A DNA stretch of 64,000 nt from Cellulomonas sp. ES6 (GTDB lineage: Bacteria; Actinomycetota; Actinomycetes; Actinomycetales; Cellulomonadaceae), in NCBI RefSeq assembly GCF_030053835.1, contig NZ_CP125655.1, positions 2,294,001 to 2,358,000 of the forward strand, read 5' to 3'. A program made the translations under genes and the position numbers. Under the pieces are notes generated by a model. It was given only the letters and a program-made list of their open reading frames with translations. It searched no databases and was not told the DNA's origin. Below, in pieces: positions 16,401-25,979 of the stretch (its first letter is position 1; each line of letters begins with the position of its first letter).

Positions 16401-17114
16401 GTGGGCATCCTCGACCGTTTCGAGCACGGGGTGGAGCGCGTCGTGAACACCGCGTTCGCCAAGGCCTTCCGCAGCGAGGTGAAGCCCGTCGAGCTGGCGA
16501 GCGCGCTGCGCCGCGAGGTCGACGACCGGGCCGCCGTGGTGGGCCGCGACCGGACGGTGGTGCCGAACGAGTTCACCATCGAGCTGTCGCCGGGCGACTA
16601 CGACCAGGTCGAGGCGTGGGGCGCGGAGGCCCTGGCGGACGAGCTGGCGGCGAACGTCACGGAGCACGCGACGGGTCAGCGGTACGCGTTCGTCGGGCCG
16701 GTGACGGTGGCGTTCCACGAGTACGAGGACCTGGAGACGGGCCGGTTCCGCGTGAAGTCGGCGACGGTGCGCGGTGCGGCCGCCCCGGCGACGACCGCCG
16801 CGCCGAGCCCCCGGCACCCGCTCATCGACATCGACGGCCAGCGGTACCTGCTGACGGGGCCGGTGACGGTGATCGGCCGCGGCTCCGAGGCGGACATCGT
16901 GGTGGACGACCCGGGGGTCTCCCGCCGGCACCTCGAGATCCGGGTGTCGCCGCAGGGCGTCGTCGCCTCGGACCTCGGGTCGACCAACGGCCTGTTCGTC
17001 GAGGGCCACCAGGTCCCGGCCGCGACACTCCTGGACGGGAACACGCTGACGATCGGCCGGACCCGCATCATGTTCTGGACGGGTGACGGCGACGGACAGG
17101 ACCTGGACGAGTGA
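16401..17114 (+). CDS. fhaA: FhaA: DUF3662 and FHA domain protein
   Basis: 237 residues. The first 130 or so residues are the DUF3662 domain (GILDRFEHGVERVVNTAFAK, RDRTVVPNEFTIELSP), and residues about 150-230 an FHA domain with the phosphothreonine-binding motifs IGRGSEADIVV, SRRHLEI and DLGSTNGLFVEG. FhaA recognises phosphorylated partners of PknA/PknB; in mycobacteria it binds the phosphorylated MviN pseudokinase domain and restrains peptidoglycan synthesis. The start at 16401 (GTG) is eight bases after AGGAGG at 16387-16392; the GTG at 16392 overlaps that site and is unlikely. It is the first gene of the run to pknB. TACCAT at 16329-16334 may be its -10. A pseudokinase partner candidate lies at 59770-62442. 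The 267-base gap to tRNA-Leu contains no other gene. Confidence 0.93.
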   Translation: MGILDRFEHGVERVVNTAFAKAFRSEVKPVELASALRREVDDRAAVVGRDRTVVPNEFTIELSPGDYDQVEAWGAEALADELAANVTEHATGQRYAFVGPVTVAFHEYEDLETGRFRVKSATVRGAAAPATTAAPSPRHPLIDIDGQRYLLTGPVTVIGRGSEADIVVDDPGVSRRHLEIRVSPQGVVASDLGSTNGLFVEGHQVPAATLLDGNTLTIGRTRIMFWTGDGDGQDLDE

Positions 17115-17135
17115 GCGGCTCCACGATCGGCACGC

Positions 17136-17648
17136 ATGAGTGAGCTGACGGTCACCCTGCTGCGGCTGGGCTACCTCGTCCTCCTGTGGGCGTTCGTGCT
17201 GTCCGCCATCGGGGTGCTGCGCCGCGACCTGTACGGCACGCGGATCGTCAACCGCCGCCGCCCGGGCCGCCCGGCCGCCGCCACGCCGGGCGCCACCCCC
17301 GCGGCCCCGGCCCCCGCGGCGCCGCCCGCCCCGGACCGCGGCCGCGGTCGGCGTGCCGGTCCGACGCGGCTCGTCGTGACCGAGGGTCCGCTGCGCGGGA
17401 CGACGCTGCCGCTCGGTGCGTCCGCGGTGCTGATCGGCCGCGCCCCGTCCTGCACGCTCGTGCTCGACGACGACTACTCCTCCTCCCGGCACGCCCGCGT
17501 CTTCCCCGAGGGCGACCAGTGGCTCGTGGAGGACATGGGGTCCACCAACGGCACGTTCCTCGACGACCAGCGGGTCTCGGGAGCCGTGCCGTTCCGCCCC
17601 GGCGCGCAGCTGCGCATCGGCCAGAGCGTCCTCGAGCTGCAGGGGTAG
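17136..17648 (+). CDS. fhaB: FhaB (FipA): membrane-anchored FHA domain protein
   Basis: 170 residues. An N-terminal membrane helix (about 8-28, LRLGYLVLLWAFVLSAIGVL) is followed by RRDLYGTR, a Pro/Ala-rich linker and an FHA domain at about 85-168 with LIGRAPSCTLVLDD, SSRHARVFPEG and DMGSTNGTFLDD. FhaB/FipA binds phosphothreonine and in mycobacteria links FtsZ and FtsQ at the division site. It starts 21 bases after fhaA and ends 6 bases before pstP, so it is part of the same operon. Length and order match the actinobacterial family exactly. Confidence 0.93.
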   Translation: MSELTVTLLRLGYLVLLWAFVLSAIGVLRRDLYGTRIVNRRRPGRPAAATPGATPAAPAPAAPPAPDRGRGRRAGPTRLVVTEGPLRGTTLPLGASAVLIGRAPSCTLVLDDDYSSSRHARVFPEGDQWLVEDMGSTNGTFLDDQRVSGAVPFRPGAQLRIGQSVLELQG

Positions 17649-17654
17649 CGGGTC

Positions 17655-18977
17655 GTGACCATCGCGCTGCGCTACGCCGCCCGGTCCGACGTGGGGCTGG
17701 TCCGGTCGAACAACCAGGACTCCGCCTACGCGGGGCCGCACCTGCTGGTCGTCGCGGACGGCATGGGCGGGCACGCGGGCGGCGACGTGGCCTCGTCGGT
17801 GGCGATCGCGGCGCTGGCGCCCCTGGACGGGGAGTCCCACGGCCCCGACGACGCGCTGGACGAGCTGGAGCGCGCGCTGGAGGAGGCCCGCGAGGAGATC
17901 ATCAGCCGCTCGGAGGCCAACCCGGAGCTCGCGGGGATGGGCACGACGGTCACGGCCATCCTGCGGGCCGGCAACAAGCTCGCGATGGTGCACCTCGGCG
18001 ACTCGCGCGGCTACCTGCTGCGCGACGGGGTGCTGACGCAGGTCACGACCGACCACACGTTCGTCCAGCACCTGGTCAACACCGGCAAGATCACGCCGGA
18101 GGAGGCCGAGCACCACCCGCAGCGGTCGGTCGTCATGCGGGTGCTCGGGGACTTCGACGTCGACATCGCGCCGGACCTGTCCGTGCGGGAGGCGCGGGCG
18201 GGCGACCGCTGGCTGCTGTGCTCCGACGGGCTGTCGGGCTTCGTCAGCGGGGACACGATCGCCCAGACGCTGCACGACATCGCGGACGTCGACACCTGCG
18301 CCGAGCGGCTCGTGCAGCTCGCGCTGCGGGCCGGCGGCGGCGACAACGTCACCGTCGTGGTCGCGGACGTGCTGGAGCTCGACCAGGTCCGCGACGGCGC
18401 GGGCCCCCGGACGAACGCCGTGGTGGTCGGCTCGGCCGCGGTGACCCGCAACCGCCCGACGTCCGCGCAGGACGGGCCGGCCGCCCGCGCCGCGGAGCTG
18501 TCCCGGCAGGCGGCGGCGAGCACCCCCGGCGGCGGCGTCCCGGCGGTCGAGGACGACGAGGACGACCAGGACGAGCGCCGCGCCCGCCGCCGGCGCCGCA
18601 TCCGCGGGACCGTCGTGACCCTGCTCGCGGTGCTGCTGCTCGCCGCCGGCGCCACCGGGTTCTACCGCTGGACGCAGACGCAGTACTACGTCGGCGTCGA
18701 CGGCGAGGTCGTGGCGATCTACCGCGGCATCCCGCAGTCCATCGGGCCGCTGACGTTGTCCGACGTGGTGGAGCGGACCGAGCTGGCGGTCGACGACCTC
18801 CCCGGCTTCGTGCGCGACCGCGTGGAGCAGACCATCCACACCGCCTCGCTCGCGGACGCCCGCACCCGCGTGGACGCCCTCGCGGAGGACGCTGCCGCCG
18901 AGCAGCCGGACCCGGAGCCGACGCGCACCCCGCGCCCGACGTCGTCCGCCCGCCCGACCGGCACGGCGGCCCCCTGA
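17655..18977 (+). CDS. pstP: PstP: membrane PP2C-type Ser/Thr phosphatase
   Basis: 440 residues. A cytoplasmic PPM/PP2C catalytic domain occupies about 1-240 with metal-binding motifs RSNNQDS, VADGMGGHAGGD, LGDSRGYLLRDG, CSDGLSGFV and GGDNVTVVVAD. An acidic-basic linker leads to a single membrane helix (about 318-338) and an extracytoplasmic C-terminal region containing YVGVDGEVVAIYRGIPQSIG. PstP removes phosphates put on by PknA/PknB and on FHA-binding partners. The GTG start follows fhaB by six bases, and its TGA overlaps the rodA ATG (TGATG). The final tail is Pro/Thr-rich. Confidence 0.95.
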   Translation: MTIALRYAARSDVGLVRSNNQDSAYAGPHLLVVADGMGGHAGGDVASSVAIAALAPLDGESHGPDDALDELERALEEAREEIISRSEANPELAGMGTTVTAILRAGNKLAMVHLGDSRGYLLRDGVLTQVTTDHTFVQHLVNTGKITPEEAEHHPQRSVVMRVLGDFDVDIAPDLSVREARAGDRWLLCSDGLSGFVSGDTIAQTLHDIADVDTCAERLVQLALRAGGGDNVTVVVADVLELDQVRDGAGPRTNAVVVGSAAVTRNRPTSAQDGPAARAAELSRQAAASTPGGGVPAVEDDEDDQDERRARRRRRIRGTVVTLLAVLLLAAGATGFYRWTQTQYYVGVDGEVVAIYRGIPQSIGPLTLSDVVERTELAVDDLPGFVRDRVEQTIHTASLADARTRVDALAEDAAAEQPDPEPTRTPRPTSSARPTGTAAP

Positions 18978-20464
18978 TGGCGACCGTGGAGGCGCACCGC
19001 GTGCGCGCCGGTCGCGGGACGGAGCTCGGGCTGATCGCGGTGGCCCTGGTCATCGCGGTCTCCGCGTACGCCCTGGTCGGCCTGGGCGCGACGGACGAGC
19101 TGCCCGCCGACGTGCTCGGGTACGGAGCGGGCATGGCCGGCCTGGCGCTGCTCGTGCACGTGGTGCTGCGCTGGCGCGCCCCCTACGCGGACCCCGTGAT
19201 CCTGCCGGTCGTCATCGCGCTGAACGGCATCGGCCTGGCGATGATCTACCGGATCGACCTCGCGCGGGAGGCGCGCGGCGGCACGGAGATGTTCGCCGGC
19301 AAGCAGCTCGCGTGGTCGGCGATCTCCGTGGTGCTGGCGTGCGTGCTGCTCGTCGTGCTGCGCGACCACCGGACGCTGCGCCGGTACACGTACACGGCGA
19401 TGGTGGCGGCGCTCGTGCTGCTGGTGCTGCCGCTGGTCCCCGGGCTCGGGGTCGAGATCAACGGCGCGCGCATCTGGATCCGGGCGCTCGGGTTCTCGCT
19501 GCAGCCCGCCGAGCTCGCGAAGATCGCCCTGGCCGTGTTCTTCGCCGGCTACCTCGTCACCCACCGCGACACCCTGGCGCTCGCCGGGCCGAAGGTGCTC
19601 GGCCTGCAGCTGCCCCGGCTGCGGGACCTGGGCCCGATCGCCGTGGTGTGGGCCGCGTCGATCGCCCTGCTGGTGTTCCAGCGGGACCTCGGGACGTCGC
19701 TGCTGCTGTTCGGCCTGTTCGTGGCGATGCTCTACGTCGCCACCGAGCGGCTGTCCTGGATCATCATCGGCCTGCTCATGTTCGGCGGCGGTGTGGCGCT
19801 GGCCGCGTCCTCGTTCGGGCACGTGGCGGCGCGGTTCCACATCTGGCTGCACGCGCTCGACCAGGACGTCTTCGACCGCGCGCCCGGCGGCTCCGGGCAG
19901 CTCGTGCGCGGGCTGTTCGGCCTGGCCAGCGGCGGGCTGTTCGGCACCGGCTGGGGGCAGGGCCGCCCGGACCTCGTGCCGTTCGCCGAGTCGGACTTCA
20001 TCGTCGCGTCGCTCGGCGAGGAGCTGGGCCTCACCGGGCTCATGGCGATCCTCGTGATGTACCTGGTGCTGAGCCAGCGCGGCCTGCGCACGGCCATCGG
20101 GGTCCGCGACGGGTTCGGCAAGCTGCTCGCCGCCGGCCTCGCGTTCGTCATCGCGTTCCAGTGCTTCGTGGTGGTCGGCGGCATCACGCGGATCATCCCG
20201 CTGACCGGCCTGACCACGCCGTTCCTCGCGTACGGAGGGTCGTCGCTGCTCGCGAACTGGCTGATCGCCGCGCTGCTGCTGCGCATCTCCGACGACGCGC
20301 GACGCCCCGCGCCCGAGGTGTCCGGCCCGCTGCTGTCGACCCCCGCCGGCGGCATCCCGCTGGACGACGAGGCCGTGGCCCCCGTGCGGGTGGCGGGCGC
20401 CAGCCCCACCGACGACCAGCCCACCGAGCGGCTGCGCCGGACGAGCGGGGGTGGTGACGCGTGA
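18977..20464 (+). CDS. rodA: RodA/FtsW-family peptidoglycan polymerase (SEDS)
   Basis: 495 residues, about ten to twelve membrane helices. SEDS signatures include NGIGLAMIYRIDL, GARIWIRALGFSLQPAELAK (the conserved Gln-Pro-Ala-Glu segment), VFQRDLGTSLLLFG, GTGWGQGRPDLVPFAESDFI and PLTGLTTPFLAYGGSS. It polymerises lipid II glycan strands and pairs with the class B PBP encoded next (PbpA). It overlaps pstP by one base and pbpA by four (GTGA), indicating tight translational coupling. A cytoplasmic, acidic C-terminal tail ending TERLRRTSGG is a plausible phosphorylation target of the downstream kinases. Confidence 0.95.
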   Translation: MATVEAHRVRAGRGTELGLIAVALVIAVSAYALVGLGATDELPADVLGYGAGMAGLALLVHVVLRWRAPYADPVILPVVIALNGIGLAMIYRIDLAREARGGTEMFAGKQLAWSAISVVLACVLLVVLRDHRTLRRYTYTAMVAALVLLVLPLVPGLGVEINGARIWIRALGFSLQPAELAKIALAVFFAGYLVTHRDTLALAGPKVLGLQLPRLRDLGPIAVVWAASIALLVFQRDLGTSLLLFGLFVAMLYVATERLSWIIIGLLMFGGGVALAASSFGHVAARFHIWLHALDQDVFDRAPGGSGQLVRGLFGLASGGLFGTGWGQGRPDLVPFAESDFIVASLGEELGLTGLMAILVMYLVLSQRGLRTAIGVRDGFGKLLAAGLAFVIAFQCFVVVGGITRIIPLTGLTTPFLAYGGSSLLANWLIAALLLRISDDARRPAPEVSGPLLSTPAGGIPLDDEAVAPVRVAGASPTDDQPTERLRRTSGGGDA

Positions 20465-21918
20465 ACGCCCCGCTGCGCCGCCTCGCCACGGTGGTCCTCG
20501 TGATGTTCCTCGCGCTGCTCGCCGGCACGTCCTGGGTGCAGTTCGGCCAGGCGTCGGCGCTGAACAACGACCCCCGCAACGTCCGCACGCTGTACCGGGA
20601 GTACGGCCGGCCCCGCGGGCCGATCATCGTGGCCGGGCAGACCATCGCGGAGTCGAAGCCCGTCGACGACCCGTTCGGCTACCAGCGCTCGTACCTGCAG
20701 CCCGAGCTCTACTCGACGGTGACCGGCTTCTACTCGGTGGTCAACGGCGGCACGCAGCTCGAGCGTGCCATGAACGACGTGCTGACCGGGCAGGCCGACT
20801 CCCTGTTCTGGACCCGCGTGCAGGACCTCGTGACCGGCCGCCAGCCGCAGGGCTCGTCCATCGAGCTGACGCTGGACCCCGCCGCGCAGCAGGCGGCGTT
20901 CGACGCGCTCGGCGGCCAGCAGGGCGCGGTCGTCGCGGTCGAGCCGTCGACCGGCCGGATCCTCGCGATGGTCTCGACCCCCGGGTTCGACCCGAACGCC
21001 CTGGCCACGCACGACACGACGGCCGCGAACGCCGCGTACCAGCAGCTCGCCGCCGCCGAGGGCGACCCGCTGCTCAACACGACGATCCGCGAGAACTACC
21101 CGCCCGGGTCGACGTTCAAGCTCATCACCGCCGCCGCCGCGCTGGAGTCGGGCGACTACTCCCCCGAGTCGGTGCTCGCCGCACCCGACGAGCTGACGCT
21201 GCCCGGGACGCGGACCCAGCTCCCGAACTTCGGCGGGTCGTCCTGCGGCGCGAACGAGCAGACGACGCTCGCGAACGCCCTGCGGATCTCGTGCAACACC
21301 GCGTTCGCGCAGCTCGGGGCCGACCTCGGCGACGACGCGCTGCGCGAGCAGGCGGACCGCTTCGGGTTCGACTCGGACGGCCTCACGGTGCCCATGCCGG
21401 TGTCGGCGTCGACGTTCCCGGCGGACCCGGACGCGGCGCAGACCGCGCTGTCGGCGATCGGCCAGGAGTCGGTGCGCTCGACGCCGCTGCAGATGGCGAT
21501 GGTCTCCGCGGCCATCGCGAACGGCGGCACGCTCATGACGCCGTACCTGGTGCAGACCGTCCGCACGGCCGACCTCGACGTCGTCAGCGAGACCGAGCCG
21601 TCCGAGCTGTCCGACGCCGTCTCCGGCGCCACCGCGAGCGCGCTCACCGACATGATGGTCGGCGTCGTGGACTCCGGCTCCGGCACCGCCGCGCAGATCC
21701 CCGGCGTGCGGGTGGCCGGCAAGACCGGCACGGCGCAGACCGGCCGCGAGGGCGAGGCGCCGCACGCCTGGTTCACCGGCTTCGCGCCCGCGGACGACCC
21801 GCAGGTCGCGGTCGCCGTCATCGTCGAGCACGGCGGCGACGCCGGCTCCGAGGCGACCGGCGGCCGCGTGGCCGCGCCGATCGCGCGCGCCGTCATGCAG
21901 GCGGTGATCGGGCAGTGA
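20461..21918 (+). CDS. pbpA: PbpA: class B penicillin-binding protein transpeptidase
   Basis: 485 residues. An N-terminal helix (about 10-30) anchors the protein; residues about 35-140 form the pedestal with REYGRPRGPIIV. The transpeptidase domain has S217-T-F-K220 (catalytic serine), S277-C-N279 and K421-T-G-T424 in GKTGTAQTG. It crosslinks peptidoglycan in partnership with RodA. The GTG overlaps the rodA stop, and its own TGA overlaps the GTG of pknA. Length and motif spacing match actinobacterial PbpA. Confidence 0.95.
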   Translation: MNAPLRRLATVVLVMFLALLAGTSWVQFGQASALNNDPRNVRTLYREYGRPRGPIIVAGQTIAESKPVDDPFGYQRSYLQPELYSTVTGFYSVVNGGTQLERAMNDVLTGQADSLFWTRVQDLVTGRQPQGSSIELTLDPAAQQAAFDALGGQQGAVVAVEPSTGRILAMVSTPGFDPNALATHDTTAANAAYQQLAAAEGDPLLNTTIRENYPPGSTFKLITAAAALESGDYSPESVLAAPDELTLPGTRTQLPNFGGSSCGANEQTTLANALRISCNTAFAQLGADLGDDALREQADRFGFDSDGLTVPMPVSASTFPADPDAAQTALSAIGQESVRSTPLQMAMVSAAIANGGTLMTPYLVQTVRTADLDVVSETEPSELSDAVSGATASALTDMMVGVVDSGSGTAAQIPGVRVAGKTGTAQTGREGEAPHAWFTGFAPADDPQVAVAVIVEHGGDAGSEATGGRVAAPIARAVMQAVIGQ

Positions 21919-23315
21919 GGCCCGCACCCGGCGTCGTCCTGGGCGGCCGCTACCGGCTGACCCGGCAGATCGCCGTCGGCGGCATGGGCGAGGTGTGGGC
22001 CGCGCACGACGAGTCCCTGCAGCGCGACGTCGCCATCAAGGTGCTGCGCGAGGAGTTCGCGGGCGACACCGGGTTCCTCGAGCGGTTCCGCACCGAGGCC
22101 CGCAACGCCGGGAGCCTGTCGCACGAGGGCATCGCCGCGCTGTTCGACTACGGGGAGCAGGACGGCTCCGCGTTCCTCGCGATGGAGCTCATCATCGGCG
22201 AGCCGATGAGCGACCTGCTGGAGCGCGAGCCCGTGCTGCCGCCGCGCCGGCTGCTGCCGATCCTGGCGCAGACCGCCCGCGCCCTGCACGCCGCCCACGA
22301 GGCCGGGGTCGTGCACCGCGACGTCAAGCCCGGCAACATCCTGCTGACGCCCACCGGCAAGGTGAAGATCACCGACTTCGGCGTCTCGCTGTCGCACAAC
22401 CAGGTGCCGATGACGGCGACCGGCATGGTCATGGGCACGGCGCAGTACCTGTCCCCCGAGCAGGCCGTCGGCGGCCCCGCGACCGCGGCCTCGGACATGT
22501 ACGCGCTCGGCATCGTGGCCTACGAGGCGCTCGTCGGGCACCGGCCGTTCACCGGCCCGACCGCTGTCGACATCGCGGTCGCCCACGTCAACACGCCCGT
22601 CCCGCCGCTGCCCGCGACGGTGGACCGGCAGATCGCGGCGCTCGTCATGCGGCTGCTCTCGAAGGACCCGTCGCAGCGTCCCGCGAGCGCCGAGGAGCTC
22701 GCGCGGATGTTCGACGCGCTCGTCCCGCACACGCCGGCCGGCGGCAGCCCGCCCGTGTCGATCGTGCCCGGCCGGTCGCGGTCGGCCGCGGCCGCGACGT
22801 CCGGCGCCTCCGGTCCGGCCCGCGACGCGGCCGCGCGACCCGCTGCCGCCGACACCCGGCGCGGGCGGGCCACCGGCTCCCGGCCGACCGCCGAGGGCGC
22901 GACCCGGGTCCGGGGCTCCGTGAACCCGACGGTCGCCGCGACCCCCGCGCCGCCGCCGGCGTTCGACCCCCGCACCGGTCGGCCGGTCGACCGCCCCACC
23001 TACCAGGTGGGCGGCGCGGCCCGGCCCGGCGGCGCGCACGCCCAGCCCACCACCCGCGCGCACGTGCGCGTCACCGAGCGGCCCGCGTGGCGGCGGCTGC
23101 AGGTGCGGTGGCCCCTGCTCGTGCTGGCCGTGCTGGTCGTGGCGCTGCTCGGCGCCGCGCTGGCCGACAGCCTGACGGGCGGAGACACCGGGTCGACCGG
23201 CCGCCAGGACGCCCCCGGGTACGCCCAGGCGGCAGCCGAGGGTGGGATGATCTCCGAGCACGTGCCCGGCGCAACCGCACCGGGCGCGCGAACGACGACA
23301 GCGAAGGACGCCTAG
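21915..23315 (+). CDS. pknA: PknA: membrane Ser/Thr protein kinase
   Basis: 466 residues. The kinase domain (about 8-270) has the Gly-rich loop IAVGGMGEVW, the lysine VAIKVL, HRDVKPGN and DFG (ITDFGVSL), and the substrate-binding MGTAQYLSPEQ. A long Ala/Pro/Arg-rich juxtamembrane region leads to one membrane helix at about 397-418 and a short extracytoplasmic tail with no PASTA repeats, the normal PknA architecture. The GTG start overlaps the pbpA stop (GTGA); its TAG overlaps the pknB GTG. PknA and PknB phosphorylate cell-division and wall proteins including FhaA/FhaB partners. Confidence 0.94.
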   Translation: MRPAPGVVLGGRYRLTRQIAVGGMGEVWAAHDESLQRDVAIKVLREEFAGDTGFLERFRTEARNAGSLSHEGIAALFDYGEQDGSAFLAMELIIGEPMSDLLEREPVLPPRRLLPILAQTARALHAAHEAGVVHRDVKPGNILLTPTGKVKITDFGVSLSHNQVPMTATGMVMGTAQYLSPEQAVGGPATAASDMYALGIVAYEALVGHRPFTGPTAVDIAVAHVNTPVPPLPATVDRQIAALVMRLLSKDPSQRPASAEELARMFDALVPHTPAGGSPPVSIVPGRSRSAAAATSGASGPARDAAARPAAADTRRGRATGSRPTAEGATRVRGSVNPTVAATPAPPPAFDPRTGRPVDRPTYQVGGAARPGGAHAQPTTRAHVRVTERPAWRRLQVRWPLLVLAVLVVALLGAALADSLTGGDTGSTGRQDAPGYAQAAAEGGMISEHVPGATAPGARTTTAKDA

Positions 23316-25285
23316 TGGTGGACGACGGATCCCGGATCCTCGCCGGACGGTACGAGGTCGGCGAGCTCATCGGCCGCGGCGGCATGGCCGAGGTGCACAT
23401 CGGGCACGACGCGCGGCTCGGTCGCACCGTCGCGATCAAGATCCTGCGCTCCGACCTCGCGCGCGACCCGTCCTTCCAGGCACGGTTCCGCCGGGAGGCG
23501 CAGGCCGCGGCCGGGCTCAACCACCCGTCGATCGTCGCGGTGTACGACACCGGCGAGGACGTCTACACCGAGCCCACCGGCGCCGTCGCGCACGTGCCGT
23601 TCATCGTCATGGAGTACGTCGAGGGGCACACCGTCCGCGACATCCTCCGCGACGGCCAGGCCGTGCCGATCGAGGAGGCCATCGAGATCACCGCCGGCGT
23701 GCTGTCGGCGCTCGAGTACTCCCACCACGCCGGCATCGTGCACCGGGACATCAAGCCCGCGAACGTCATGCTGACGCCCACGGGTGCGGTCAAGGTGATG
23801 GACTTCGGCATCGCCCGGGCCGTCGCCGACTCCGCGGCCACCATGACCCAGACGCAGGCCGTCATCGGCACGGCGCAGTACCTGTCCCCCGAGCAGGCCC
23901 GCGGCGAGACCGTCGACGCCCGCTCCGACCTGTACTCCGCCGGCTGCCTGCTGTTCGAGCTGCTGACCGGCCGACCGCCGTTCGTCGGCGACTCCCCGGT
24001 GGCCGTCGCCTACCAGCACGTGCGGGAGATCGCCCCGGCGCCGTCGTCCGTCGCGTCCGACGTGCCCGAGGTGCTGGACCGGATCTGCGCGAAGGCGCTC
24101 GCGAAGGAGCGGGACGCCCGCTACTCCTCCGCGGCCGAGTTCCGCGCCGACCTCGAGGCCGCCGCCCGCGGGGGCGTCGTGACCGCTCCCCCGGTCGTCC
24201 CGGCCGCCCTCGGCGCCGGCGCCGCGACCCAGGTGCTCGGCGCCGACGCCGCCACGACCCAGCTCATGCCCGGCGACGCGCCCGCGTGGGCGCCGACGAG
24301 CCCGGGGACGGCCGTGCTGCCGCCCGCGGACCCGGAGGACGAGGAGCCGGAGAAGAAGTCGAAGCGCTGGCTGTGGATCACGCTCAGCGTGATCGCCGCG
24401 CTCGCCGTCGCCGGCCTGGTGTACCTGCTCATGCAGGACCGCACGCCGCCGGTCGAGCCGGTCACGGTCCCCACCGTCGCCGGCATGTCCGAGGACGACG
24501 CGGTCGCCGCGATCCAGGACGCCGGGCTCAACCCGGTGCGGACCGCCGAGGCGAGCACCGAGGTCGAGGCGGGCACCGTCATCAGCAGCGACCCCGCGGG
24601 CGGCGAGGAGGTCGAGGAGGGTTCCGACGTCACGTACGTCGTCTCCACCGGCCCGAGCTCCGTCGAGGTCCCGGACGTCGCCGGCCTCACCCAGGAGCAG
24701 GCGCGGCAGCAGATCGAGGAGCGTGGCCTCGTCGTCGGCAGCGTGGAGGAGGAGAACAGCCCCGACCAGGCCGGCGACCGCGCCCTGCGCACCGACCCCG
24801 CCAAGGGCCAGTCGGTCGCGGAGGGCTCCACCGTCGCGCTGTTCATCGCCTCCGGCAACGTCGAGCTGCCCGACCTGCGCGGCCAGAAGCAGGAGGACGC
24901 CGTCGCGGCGCTGAACGGCCTGAAGCTCGGGTCGAACATCCAGCAGCAGGAGACGGCCGACGCCGAGCCGGGCACCGTCATCGCGCAGGACCGGTCCGGC
25001 ATCATCCCGCAGCAGACCGTCATCACGCTGACCGTGGCGGCGGCGCCCACCACGGTCCAGATCCCGTCCGACGTCGTCGGCAAGTCCGAGGAGGACGCCA
25101 CCGCGCAGCTCCGCGGGCTCGGGCTCGAGGTGCAGTCGCAGGAGGCCAGCGGGCAGTTCCAGAACGCGGAGCCCGGCGAGGTCGTCTCGACGTCCCCGTC
25201 GCCCGGGAGCACCGTGCAGATCGGGTCCACCGTGACGCTCAACGTCTACGCGGGGCCGTCCGGCGACAGCACCGACGCACCCTGA
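23315..25285 (+). CDS. pknB: PknB: PASTA-repeat Ser/Thr protein kinase
   Basis: 656 residues from a GTG overlapping the pknA stop (TAGTG), with AAGGA upstream; the adjacent GTG at 23318 is equivalent. The kinase domain (about 9-275) shows IGRGGMAEVHIG, VAIKIL, HRDIKPAN, MDFGIARA and GTAQYLSPEQARGE. A cytoplasmic linker precedes a membrane helix at about 352-372 (WLWITLSVIAALAVAGLVYL). Four PASTA repeats follow (about 385-650), beginning VTVPTVAGMSEDD, VEVPDVAGLTQEQ, VELPDLRGQKQED and VQIPSDVVGKSEED. PASTA domains bind muropeptides and lipid II and place the kinase at growth sites. It ends the operon at a strong hairpin. Confidence 0.95.
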   Translation: MVDDGSRILAGRYEVGELIGRGGMAEVHIGHDARLGRTVAIKILRSDLARDPSFQARFRREAQAAAGLNHPSIVAVYDTGEDVYTEPTGAVAHVPFIVMEYVEGHTVRDILRDGQAVPIEEAIEITAGVLSALEYSHHAGIVHRDIKPANVMLTPTGAVKVMDFGIARAVADSAATMTQTQAVIGTAQYLSPEQARGETVDARSDLYSAGCLLFELLTGRPPFVGDSPVAVAYQHVREIAPAPSSVASDVPEVLDRICAKALAKERDARYSSAAEFRADLEAAARGGVVTAPPVVPAALGAGAATQVLGADAATTQLMPGDAPAWAPTSPGTAVLPPADPEDEEPEKKSKRWLWITLSVIAALAVAGLVYLLMQDRTPPVEPVTVPTVAGMSEDDAVAAIQDAGLNPVRTAEASTEVEAGTVISSDPAGGEEVEEGSDVTYVVSTGPSSVEVPDVAGLTQEQARQQIEERGLVVGSVEEENSPDQAGDRALRTDPAKGQSVAEGSTVALFIASGNVELPDLRGQKQEDAVAALNGLKLGSNIQQQETADAEPGTVIAQDRSGIIPQQTVITLTVAAAPTTVQIPSDVVGKSEEDATAQLRGLGLEVQSQEASGQFQNAEPGEVVSTSPSPGSTVQIGSTVTLNVYAGPSGDSTDAP

Positions 25286-25301
25286 GACGCCGCTCGTCCC
25301 T

Positions 25302-25339
25302 GACGGAGGCCGGTACCCGCGCGGGTGCCGGCCTCCGTC
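25302..25339. terminator. Bidirectional terminator between pknB and trpG
   Basis: A 19-bp near-perfect stem (GACGGAGGCCGGTACCCGC and its complement, one T-G pair) with almost no loop lies between the convergent ends of pknB and the amidotransferase gene. Confidence 0.85.
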
Positions 25340-25352
25340 GTCCCCGCCGGCG

Positions 25353-25976
25353 CTACGGCCGGACGAGCGGGTGCAGGTCCGCCGAGCGGGCGACCGCGTC
25401 GTCCGCCCCGGTCAGCGTCAGCCAGTTGGCGAGCAGCCGGTGGCCGCCCTCGGTCAGCACGGACTCCGGGTGGAACTGCACGCCGTGCAGCGGCAGCTCG
25501 CGGTGCTGCAGGCCCATGATGATGCCGTTCGCCCGGGCGGTGACCACGAGCTCGTCGGACGCGGTCCCGTCGACGACGGCCAGCGAGTGGTAGCGGGTCG
25601 CGGTGAACGGCGTCGGCAGGCCCTCGAACACGCCCTGCCCGTCGTGCGCGACCTGGCTGGTCTTGCCGTGCATCAGCTCGGGCGCGTGCGTGACCGTGCC
25701 GCCGAAGACCTCCCCGAGCGCCTGGTGACCGAGGCAGACGCCCAGCATCGGGGTGCCCGACGCCGCGCAGTCGCGGATGACCTGCATCGAGGCGCCGGCC
25801 TCGGACGGCGTGCCGGGCCCGGGCGAGACGAGCACGCCGTCGAACCCGGTGCGCTCCTCGAGGGGCGGCACGGCGTCGTTCCGCACGACCACCGTCTCGG
25901 CCCCGAGCTGGTCGAGGTAGCCGACGATCGTGTAGACGAACGAGTCGTAGTTGTCGACGACGAGGATCCGGCTCAT
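25353..25976 (-). CDS. trpG: Anthranilate/aminodeoxychorismate synthase glutamine amidotransferase
   Basis: 207 residues. A class I glutamine amidotransferase: ILVVDNYDSFVYTIVGYL at the N-terminus, the oxyanion segment SPGPGTPSEAG, the catalytic cysteine in GVCLGHQALGE and the His-Glu of HGVQFHPESVLTEGG. It supplies ammonia to chorismate-using synthases (TrpE or PabB), so it could be TrpG or PabA; sequence alone does not separate them, and no partner is in the window. The ATG has GGGGGAGTGA upstream and lies three bases after the preceding small membrane gene. Presence of this gene beside pknB is the standard actinobacterial order. Confidence 0.92.
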   Translation of the reverse strand: MSRILVVDNYDSFVYTIVGYLDQLGAETVVVRNDAVPPLEERTGFDGVLVSPGPGTPSEAGASMQVIRDCAASGTPMLGVCLGHQALGEVFGGTVTHAPELMHGKTSQVAHDGQGVFEGLPTPFTATRYHSLAVVDGTASDELVVTARANGIIMGLQHRELPLHGVQFHPESVLTEGGHRLLANWLTLTGADDAVARSADLHPLVRP

Positions 25977-25979
25977 CGG